From Thioclava pacifica DSM 10166 (GTDB taxonomy: Bacteria > Pseudomonadota > Alphaproteobacteria > Rhodobacterales > Rhodobacteraceae), in contig NZ_AUND01000012.1 of the NCBI RefSeq assembly GCF_000714535.1, forward strand, positions 124,001 through 188,000: a stretch of DNA of 64,000 nucleotides, read 5' to 3'. The notes beneath the pieces were generated by a model. The model was given only the letters and a program-made list of their open reading frames with translations. It had not been told where the DNA came from and did not search any database. The translations under genes were made by a program, and so were the position numbers. Positions 26,124-32,247 of the stretch are shown in pieces; position 1 is the first letter of the stretch; each line of letters starts with the position of its first letter.

Positions 26124-27220
26124 CACCTAAAATTGTTTCTGTATTTAACAACAAAGGTGGTGTCGGAAAGACAACGCTTACTTTTCACCTCGCGCATGCC
26201 TTGGGCGAGTTGGGAAAAAAGGTTTTACTTGTCGATTTCGATCCCCAATGTAACTTGACCATTGTCTCTATGACCATGGAGCAAATTGAGAAAATTTGGA
26301 CCGCCGAAGATGCATTCATTGAAGACTTTGCCGCAGCAAAAGAGAATGAGTCTGCCGACAATTTTGATAGATTATTGGATGACGTAAGATCTATCCACTT
26401 CATACTCAAGCCAACAGAAGACGGCACCGCAGAACTCCCTCGGCTGCCTCCTCCGGCCTCTTTAACAAAAAACGTGGACTTGCTTCCCGGAAGATTAACG
26501 CTCCACCTCTTTGAGGCAAAGATTGGTGAGCGTTGGAGCGGGATTTATCAAGGCGACCCTTTGGCGCTTCGGACCGCAACTCGGGCGCGAGAGTTGGCTT
26601 ACAAATACGCAGATATGCATGGCTATGACATTGTAATATTCGACACTTCTCCGAGTCTAGGCGCCCTAAATCGGGACATCCTCACTTTGACCGATGGGTT
26701 TCTTATTCCGTGCTCTCCTGATCTTTTTTCGATATATGGGATCCGGAACATTGGTGGTGCCTTAGATCTATGGCGAAAGCAATTCGACACAATTTTTCAC
26801 CTTTTGTCAGACACCAAGAGATCCCAATTTCCCGAGAAGTTCGTTCGCTTGATAGGTTACACTTTGTATAATGCGAGAAGGTATTCTGGGCAAAAAAATC
26901 CTCTCGGTTTGGCTGCAGCCCACTATCACTATGCGGAGCAGATTCCCGGCACAATTCGCAACCATATTGATCCAGAAAACTCGCTTCCCTTTGACGAAAT
27001 ATTGGGTGGTTCGATCGGTGGTGACTCTGTAATCTACGCTCATAACACCTTTCCGAGTTTAGCTCAAAAATACCACCTTCCCATGTGGCGCTTGCCCGAG
27101 TCCGAACTTCAACCAGAAGACAAGAGCACGATTGGGGGGAATCAACAAAAATTCAAAGATACGCAACAGATGTATCATGCGTTTGCTAGTGACGTAATTG
27201 ATAGGATTGCGAAGCTATGA
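26120..27220 (+). CDS. ParA/MinD-like ATPase of the mobile element
   Basis: A 366-aa P-loop ATPase with a deviant Walker A (FNNKGGVGKTTLTFHLA) at residues ~9-25. Walker A' is LLVDFDPQCNLT and Walker B is YDIVIFDTSPSLGALNRD at ~171-188. A C-terminal extension of ~130 residues is rich in Tyr/His (AAAHYHYAEQIPGT) and is longer than plasmid partition ParA proteins. No parB gene or centromere-like repeats are adjacent. It overlaps the RelA/SpoT-domain gene by 4 bp, so the two are made together. The gene is AT-rich relative to the chromosome, a sign of separate origin. Confidence 0.85.
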   Translation: MTPKIVSVFNNKGGVGKTTLTFHLAHALGELGKKVLLVDFDPQCNLTIVSMTMEQIEKIWTAEDAFIEDFAAAKENESADNFDRLLDDVRSIHFILKPTEDGTAELPRLPPPASLTKNVDLLPGRLTLHLFEAKIGERWSGIYQGDPLALRTATRARELAYKYADMHGYDIVIFDTSPSLGALNRDILTLTDGFLIPCSPDLFSIYGIRNIGGALDLWRKQFDTIFHLLSDTKRSQFPEKFVRLIGYTLYNARRYSGQKNPLGLAAAHYHYAEQIPGTIRNHIDPENSLPFDEILGGSIGGDSVIYAHNTFPSLAQKYHLPMWRLPESELQPEDKSTIGGNQQKFKDTQQMYHAFASDVIDRIAKL

Positions 27221-27933
27221 CAGATACAAAATCCAATGAGGAGGCACCCCCTCTTGCTATTAGCGAAGATGCCATCGAAGAAGTCATTTCTGCCTACAGC
27301 GCACGAAAACTTGAGCTTCAGATTTTCGTTGATAGTGTCGTCGCTTTTTTGACAAGTCATCCTGATCTTTCACTGAATGGATCTTCTGTTGTGCACTCTG
27401 CGAAATCTCGACTTAAAGACGAGAGTCATTTGAGAGAGAAAATTCTTCGAAAGGCGAAAGATGGAAAAGAAATAAATAAAAACAATATTTTTGAGAGCGT
27501 CACCGACTTGGGCGGTGTTAGGATTCTTCATCTTTTTCAAGAAGACTTTAGGCACATTGATGCGCTAATAAGAAAGAAGGTTGAGGAAGGGGATTGGATT
27601 TTCAACGAAAAACCTGTCGCAAACACATGGGACCCAGAAACAATAAATTTCTTCAACAACTTCGACTTGGAGGTCAGACAGAGGCCGACATTTTACACCA
27701 GCGTTCATTATTTAGTGAAGCCGAGAGCAGACTCTCCACTTTGCTGTGAAATTCAGGTGCGAACATTGTTTGAAGAAATTTGGGGTGAAGTCGATCATCA
27801 AATTAATTACCCCCACGCTACGGAAAATATAGCCCTTCGCGAACAGTTACTGGTTCTATCGAAAATATCTGGAGCTGGGAGCCGATTGCTGGACTCTATT
27901 CGACGCGTGCGAGATGCGGAGCAAGAAAGTTAA
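27217..27933 (+). CDS. RelA/SpoT-domain protein (small alarmone synthetase-like)
   Basis: A 238-aa protein with a nucleotide pyrophosphokinase (RelA/SpoT synthetase) domain and no HD hydrolase, TGS or ACT domains. Visible conserved segments are SRLKDESHLREKILRK at 64-79, DLGGVRI at 97-103, YTSVHYLV at 160-167 and EIQVRT at 178-183, followed by Trp189, His194 and Tyr198. A helical C-terminus follows. Such proteins make (p)ppGpp, (p)ppApp or modify tRNA (toxSAS). Which applies is unknown. It is coupled to the ParA-like gene by ATGA. No hydrolase is nearby in the element. One 60-base line (27481-27540) contains only 24 G+C. Confidence 0.85.
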   Translation: MTDTKSNEEAPPLAISEDAIEEVISAYSARKLELQIFVDSVVAFLTSHPDLSLNGSSVVHSAKSRLKDESHLREKILRKAKDGKEINKNNIFESVTDLGGVRILHLFQEDFRHIDALIRKKVEEGDWIFNEKPVANTWDPETINFFNNFDLEVRQRPTFYTSVHYLVKPRADSPLCCEIQVRTLFEEIWGEVDHQINYPHATENIALREQLLVLSKISGAGSRLLDSIRRVRDAEQES

Positions 27934-27959
27934 CTTTCTGAATTGATTTCTCAGAAAGT
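27933..27959 (+). terminator. Hairpin after the RelA/SpoT-domain gene
   Basis: ACTTTCTGA (27933-27941) pairs exactly with TCAGAAAGT (27951-27959), starting at the stop codon. No T-run follows, so it may be a weak terminator or a 3'-end stabiliser. Confidence 0.45.
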
Positions 27960-28014
27960 CACCCTGGATTGAAATTCAGAGACTAATCTTCTCACCTTCT
28001 GAGCCCTCGCAGAT

Positions 28015-28137
28015 TCAGGCTGCATAATGGTCTTGGTCGGCGAGTTGCAATTCGACCTCCAGTGAGCCGCTCACACGCGCATAAACCCAGTTCCGCAGTG
28101 TGACCGCCCAACATAAAAAATGCGCGGGTTTCTGCGC
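28015..28137 (-). pseudogene. Possible remnant of a protein-coding gene (C-terminal 40 codons)
   Basis: On the minus strand a frame open from 28137 to a TGA at 28015-28017 reads protein-like: AVTLRNWVYARVSGSLEVEL, then QLADQDHYAA. It has no start codon in a sensible place, and a stop lies directly upstream. It sits in the 611-bp gap between the RelA/SpoT gene and the relaxase. I do not recognise the parent family. The rest of that gap, apart from the oriT candidate, shows nothing convincing. Confidence 0.3.
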
Positions 28138-28459
28138 TCATGATTTTAATTTTTCGGTGGCTTCCATGGCCAGAACCCTAAAAGAGAGGGTGAACATGCA
28201 TATCTACACTGCGGCGCGTTCAAGCATTTCACAATGACTTATGCGAGCTATCTCACTTCAAGCGTCGGACCATATCAACGCATTTTTTATTAGGGCAGCC
28301 TCAGCAGAGCACACCGGCATCCCCTCAGATTCTTCGATAGATCGTTTAGAAAAGTGGTCGCGACTGAATCATCCTTGCGTCATAGGTCAAGAAAAATTTT
28401 CATTAATCCCCGCTCCTGTTCGTAAACATTAAATACACCACCAGAGTGATTAAGAACCG

Positions 28460-28490
28460 CTCAATAGGGCGCGGCCCTAGTGTCTAGCTT
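28460..28490 (+). other. Candidate origin of transfer (oriT) for the MobV relaxase
   Basis: A short inverted repeat AGGGC-gcg-GCCCT (28466-28478) is followed at once by TAGTGTCTAG (28478-28487), 58 bp upstream of the relaxase start. From memory, the pMV158 MobM nick region is TAGTGTG/TTA beside an inverted repeat, so the match is TAGTGT plus position and layout. This is inference by analogy. Confidence 0.5.
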
Positions 28491-28544
28491 TCACGTTTTC
28501 TCCCTCCGCCCACTTTCCGACGGCAACCCCAACAGGAGGCCGTC

Positions 28545-29570
28545 ATGTCCGCGTATCAACCTATCGACGTATCCGCTGCTGCGTCGGTGTCTTCGCCCCG
28601 TCCCGTCGTGCTGCGTTTTGCAGAGCTCTATCCACAGCAGCTCTACCGCTATCGGATGCACGGTGAGCGCAAGCAGCAAGAAGATCGACTGGATCATGTC
28701 GATCTGAGCCGCACACCGCTGAACGAACAGATCCTCGGCTCCTCGAATTGGCACAAAGAGCTTAGGCAGGCGGTGCGCCTCGCGAGCCTTCAGAATATCA
28801 ATCAACAGGTCGAAGGGCTGCGCGCAGCCAAGCGTCACAAGGAAGCTGACCGTCGCTTGATCGAGGGGCCGCGCGACCCGTGGCGCAAGTCAAAATCCGG
28901 TCCATTGCGCGAGTTCATCATCACCGCAAACCGCGAGTGGTTTGTGCCCCCTGAGACTGACAGCCGCTTTGTAGGGACCGACGCAGAGAAAGCATCGGCA
29001 CGGCAACAATTGATCCAAGAGCGCGAAGCGCAGTTTCAGGCAAGGGCAATCGAATGGCTGAGATCGCGCTTCGGCGATCAGGTTCTCCATGCCCGTGCGG
29101 ATCGCGACGAGACAACATTCCACATCCACGGGGTGATCGCGCCCTGGACCGAGAAACACACGAAGCGCAGCGGCAAACAGCGCCTCATCCAGCCATCCTC
29201 CCATGCACTTCTGAAGGATTACGAGAAGGCGCAGGACGACATTGGGGAGTTCTTTACCTCTCTGGGACTGGCACGCGGAGAACGACAGGCCGCAGCTCGC
29301 CGGAAAGCGAAGGAAGAGAAAAAGACCGATCCGAGCGTGATCATTCCGGGTCGCAAGAAACATGTCCCGGCGCATGTCTGGCGCGCGAATGAGGAGGTCC
29401 GCTTGGTCCGCGAAAAAGCCAAGATCGAGGCCGAGACGAAGAAGCTCGAAGCAGAGCAGAAGCGCGCCGAGCGACTGCAGCGTGATGCCAAAGACCAACG
29501 AAAGGCTCTGAACGCCGCAAACAAGCGCGTCGAAGCGCGCGAGGCCGAGGCGAATGAAGTGATCGAATAG
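28545..29570 (+). CDS. MobV (Mob/Pre) family relaxase
   Basis: A 341-aa mobilisation relaxase that would nick oriT and lead the strand into a recipient. Motif I is HGER with His39, followed by DLSRTPLNEQIL, closely parallel to the MobM N-terminus where the His is catalytic. Motif III is DRDETTFHIHGVIAP with His193 and His195, compared with the usual H-x-D-E-x-T-P-H-x-H. Here the first His is Asp186 and the Pro is Phe. The C-terminal third (from ~285) is a charged coiled coil. AGGAGG lies 6 nt before the ATG. A candidate oriT lies just upstream. Confidence 0.85.
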   Translation: MSAYQPIDVSAAASVSSPRPVVLRFAELYPQQLYRYRMHGERKQQEDRLDHVDLSRTPLNEQILGSSNWHKELRQAVRLASLQNINQQVEGLRAAKRHKEADRRLIEGPRDPWRKSKSGPLREFIITANREWFVPPETDSRFVGTDAEKASARQQLIQEREAQFQARAIEWLRSRFGDQVLHARADRDETTFHIHGVIAPWTEKHTKRSGKQRLIQPSSHALLKDYEKAQDDIGEFFTSLGLARGERQAAARRKAKEEKKTDPSVIIPGRKKHVPAHVWRANEEVRLVREKAKIEAETKKLEAEQKRAERLQRDAKDQRKALNAANKRVEAREAEANEVIE

Positions 29571-29623
29571 CCTCACACGCAGCGACGGGGAGCCTCATCC
29601 CGGCGCATGGCGACCGACTGGCG

Positions 29624-29968
29624 GTGGCACCGCGCCTTCCGAAGGAGTCGCGGGAGCGGGAGCGGCTGGAACGCCTCTTGACCGCGCCTGGTGCCTCGGC
29701 GCGCAAGCTACTGATCCATCTGGGCGGCGCCTATCGAGCCTTCCGGCTGGGGGCAGCCCGAAAAGCCGAGAATGATGTCGCCGCACGGGTGGCTGCGGTC
29801 GCGCAGAAAGAAACAGCTCTCGAAAAGCTGCGGGCCAAGATGCTCGCGGCTCTCCCGTCGAACCTGCGCGGCCATTTCATCGCGGATACGCAAATCGAAA
29901 AACGAGAGGTCGAAGATGCAACCAAGGCGCTGAAAGGAAAGAGCAAAAATGGTGATCAATGGAGCTGA
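29624..29968 (+). CDS. Hypothetical helical protein downstream of the relaxase
   Basis: A 114-aa basic, mostly helical protein (KESRERERLERLLTAPGASA; a coiled-coil-like AAVAQKETALEKLRAKMLAA). The GTG at 29624 is the first plausible start but has no good Shine-Dalgarno. The frame is open upstream to 29558, so the true start is uncertain. It lies 53 bp after the relaxase gene on the same strand and may be a mobilisation accessory protein. No family recognised. Confidence 0.5.
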   Translation: MAPRLPKESRERERLERLLTAPGASARKLLIHLGGAYRAFRLGAARKAENDVAARVAAVAQKETALEKLRAKMLAALPSNLRGHFIADTQIEKREVEDATKALKGKSKNGDQWS

Positions 29969-30039
29969 TAAATCCGCTTCTTGTCGAACCCCGGAGGTCC
30001 ACATTCATTCCTCACCCCTCGCACGCATAGGAGCACGAC

Positions 30040-30393
30040 ATGACCGTTCAAATCCCCCAAACCCAGCAAGACCGCATCTTCCAGCAGTATCTGAATCTCC
30101 AGAACAAAGTCGCTCAGGTAGCCGAAAAAGAGCACAAGGCGCAACTGCGCCGACGGCGCTATGTCCTCGACGCCTTTGGCAAGTGGCTGGACAAGGCGCC
30201 CCGCAGTGAGGTCGAGGCTTTCCTCAAGGCGCTCTCGGAGGCTTCGTGCGCCGCTGACAGCAAGCGGATCGCAGACTACCTGGCGAAACTGCCTCCCGAA
30301 CCGGAAGCAACCACTCCGGCCTCGCCTCCCGCACCGCGAGCCTCGACCACGGAAAAGCCTCAGGAGAGGCCCGCGGATCCCAAGAGCAACTGA
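30040..30393 (+). CDS. Hypothetical protein, last gene of the mobile element
   Basis: A 117-aa protein with a helical basic N-terminal half (NKVAQVAEKEHKAQLRRRRY; LDAFGKWLDKA). Its C-terminal tail is low-complexity and Pro/Ala-rich (PEPEATTPASPPAPRAS). It follows the relaxase and the 114-aa gene on the same strand and precedes a strong palindromic terminator and attR. A relaxosome accessory role is possible from position only. Confidence 0.6.
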   Translation: MTVQIPQTQQDRIFQQYLNLQNKVAQVAEKEHKAQLRRRRYVLDAFGKWLDKAPRSEVEAFLKALSEASCAADSKRIADYLAKLPPEPEATTPASPPAPRASTTEKPQERPADPKSN

Positions 30394-30441
30394 TCAGCGA
30401 TCACTTCGTGTCGGCGTTAATAATCACGCACGCCAAGCACA

Positions 30442-30469
30442 AAAGCCCGCCAGTCGACTGGCGGGCTTT
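30442..30469. terminator. Perfect 28-bp palindrome, terminator at the right end of the element
   Basis: AAAGCCCGCCAGTC is followed by its exact reverse complement, giving a 14-bp stem with flanking A and T runs. It can act in both directions, insulating the element's transfer genes from the chromosome. Confidence 0.85.
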
Positions 30470-30509
30470 CGGCAATGCGCATAGCGTTAGTAGAAAGGCG
30501 AGGCCGTTT

Positions 30510-30534
30510 GACAACTAACGGTCGGGCAGCGCCC
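30510..30534. other. Candidate attR of the mobile element
   Basis: GACAACTAACGGTCGGGCA (30510-30528) is the inverted counterpart of 22077-22095 and overlaps the direct-repeat core GGGCAGCGCCC (30524-30534). Chromosomal CCTCCCCCC follows. This fits a P-arm/core/B'-arm structure. Confidence 0.6.
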
Positions 30535-30544
30535 CCTCCCCCCT

Positions 30545-32194
30545 TCACCGGAAACCGATTGACCCGGCAAGCAGCTGTGCGACCGTCGGCTGATCGAGAT
30601 AGCCGGTCACGGTCAGGCCACTCGCTTTCTGAAAACGGCGAATGGCGCGGCGGGTGTTGTCGTCGAACACGCCATCCACCTTGCCCGGTTTGAACCCCAT
30701 CTGTGCGAGGCGCTGCTCTACAAGGGATTTCGCCACGCTGGGCAGGCCGAGCGCATCCTCGCGCGCCTTGGCCGCCTTGATCGCGTCGCTTTCCTGGCTT
30801 TGCTGCTGCAACTCGGCGATGCGCGCTTCGGCCTCGGCCTTGAAGGCCGGCTTCGGGCGGCTCGCGAGGTAATCGCGATAGGAAGCGATGGTATCGGCGT
30901 TGCGCGCAGCGTCCCAATCGGCACGATCGGCTGCCTGCGCTTCGGCGCGGCGGTCTGCCTCGATCGCGTCAAGCCGCTCCTGCGCGAGCTCAGCGAAGAG
31001 ACCATCGGGGTATTTCTTCAGATAAGCGCGCAGACCCGCCTCATCGCCGGCCTTGCCGGTCTGCTCCCAAAAGGCGCGGTCCTGTCGGTCGATTTCGGCT
31101 TGGCGCGCCTCGGCCTCGGCTTTCAGCTCGGCGGCACGTTTCTCGCCCTGCGCTGACAGCGCGGTCAGCTGCGCGCGGGAGAGATAGCCGGTCGGGTCGA
31201 ATCCGTTCGCCGTCTGCCAACGTGTGATCGCGCCACGTGAGCCGGGGCCGAAGATACCATCCACGCCCTTCGGGTCGAAATCGAGAATCGTGAGGTTCTG
31301 CTGCACCTCGCGGCGCTGGTCTCGCGTCAGGTTCAGCGCGTCTTCATCAGCCTTGGCCTGCCGTTCCGGCTCGGCCTTGAGCGTGGTGATCCGGGCTCTG
31401 GCCTCATCGGCATTCGGACCTTTGGGATAGCGATCAAGGTAAAGCTGATAGGCGGTGATCGAGTCTTCGGCCCGCGCCATATCCCAATACGGGGAGGAAG
31501 GATCGGCCTGCGGAGTCGCGACAGGAGCAGGCGCGGCCTGCATCTCGGCCGCAAGGAAACTGAAGCTGTCGGGCAGGTAGCCACTCGCGACGAGACCCTC
31601 GGACTGCGCGGCGCGCATCAGCGGCGCTCCGGGCTTCACCAGGTCACCGGACATCAGCGAGGCGACTTCCCGCGGGCTGCCACGCAATACGGTGACACCC
31701 TGCGGGATTGCGAGATCGCCAATGCCGGGTCGCGTCAGACCTCGACCCGTTCCCTCGTCATCGGCGCTACCGAGCAGCAGCACCGCCTGACCGGGATGAG
31801 ATGCGAGCACGGTCATCACCGCCGAAAGCGGCAAAGCTTCGCTTACCGCCTCCGGCAGGGAGGTGTCACGCATGTCGGTCGGCAGGAACCACGTTTCGGC
31901 CCCCGCATGGATGAAGCGGCCCGAAAGAGCGACGACAACGCGGTCTGCATCGGTGGCACGGGTCACGAAATCGCGAAACCGCGCACGAATTTCCGAGGCA
32001 GACGCATCATCCTCGGTCAGGATCGAAAAGCCAGCCTGCTGCAAGCCAGCCTCGGCCTTGGTTGGCGCATCCGCGCCGCGCAGATCATCAATCCGGTCGT
32101 AATTTGCATTGCCCAGCACCAATGCCAGATCGGCGGCATGGGCAGGGAGCCCGAGCGCCGCCAGCGCGACGCCTGTCAGAAGAAGTTTTCGCAT
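30545..32194 (-). CDS. Exported protein with a degenerate caspase-like domain and two peptidoglycan-binding domains
   Basis: A 549-aa protein with a signal peptide (LLLTGVALAALGLPAHA). Residues ~21-210 form a caspase/peptidase-C14-like domain: LALVLGNANYDRIDDLRGAD. The catalytic positions look lost, with VVVALSGRFIHAG where active caspases have SGHG, and LLLGSADDEG where they have the Cys. A PG_binding_1 domain (~295-345, GVDGIFGPGSRGAITRWQ) and a second at the C-terminus (KVDGVFDDNTRRAIRRFQ) flank a Glu/Ala/Arg-rich coiled coil. The ATG at 32194 has GGAGG 5 nt upstream. Likely a periplasmic scaffold. Confidence 0.85.
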   Translation of the reverse strand: MRKLLLTGVALAALGLPAHAADLALVLGNANYDRIDDLRGADAPTKAEAGLQQAGFSILTEDDASASEIRARFRDFVTRATDADRVVVALSGRFIHAGAETWFLPTDMRDTSLPEAVSEALPLSAVMTVLASHPGQAVLLLGSADDEGTGRGLTRPGIGDLAIPQGVTVLRGSPREVASLMSGDLVKPGAPLMRAAQSEGLVASGYLPDSFSFLAAEMQAAPAPVATPQADPSSPYWDMARAEDSITAYQLYLDRYPKGPNADEARARITTLKAEPERQAKADEDALNLTRDQRREVQQNLTILDFDPKGVDGIFGPGSRGAITRWQTANGFDPTGYLSRAQLTALSAQGEKRAAELKAEAEARQAEIDRQDRAFWEQTGKAGDEAGLRAYLKKYPDGLFAELAQERLDAIEADRRAEAQAADRADWDAARNADTIASYRDYLASRPKPAFKAEAEARIAELQQQSQESDAIKAAKAREDALGLPSVAKSLVEQRLAQMGFKPGKVDGVFDDNTRRAIRRFQKASGLTVTGYLDQPTVAQLLAGSIGFR

Positions 32195-32247
32195 GGGGTC
32201 CTCCATCTCTCTCGACGAAGAAACCCGCGATCTTCCCTCCCGGTTCC

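Larger units (their letters stand above)
22064..30534. mobile_element. Integrative and mobilizable element with a large serine recombinase and a MobV relaxase
   Basis: The element is bounded by an 11-bp direct repeat GGGCAGCGCCC (22064-22074 and 30524-30534); one unit is 8,460 bp. It holds a large serine recombinase at the left end, a MobV-type relaxase with a candidate oriT, a PemK-like gene, tandem hairpins, and an AT-rich operon with ParA-like and RelA/SpoT-domain genes. Three or four genes of unknown role complete it. No conjugation machinery is encoded, so transfer would need a helper. It separates ecsC from the caspase-like gene, which would otherwise be convergent neighbours. The recombinase and relaxase are seen directly. 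The exact ends are inferred from the repeat and from inverted repeats lying just inside it. Confidence 0.85.

Noticed and set aside
26120-27220. ParA-like gene as a plasmid-style partition gene
   Set aside because: No parB, no iteron-like centromere and no replication initiator in the element. The gene is instead coupled to a RelA/SpoT-domain gene.
28241-28432. 63-codon frame upstream of the relaxase
   Set aside because: No ribosome-binding site and no recognisable composition. It ends ~30 bp before the oriT candidate, so the region is more likely noncoding.
22096-30505. GGCC at 22096-22099 and 30502-30505 as the attachment core, which would make the 19-bp inverted repeats chromosomal (a large split hairpin)
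   Set aside because: Possible, but the 11-bp direct repeat just outside is longer. Using it restores a hairpin identical in type to the other intergenic repeats and places the inverted arms in attP, as expected for serine integrases.
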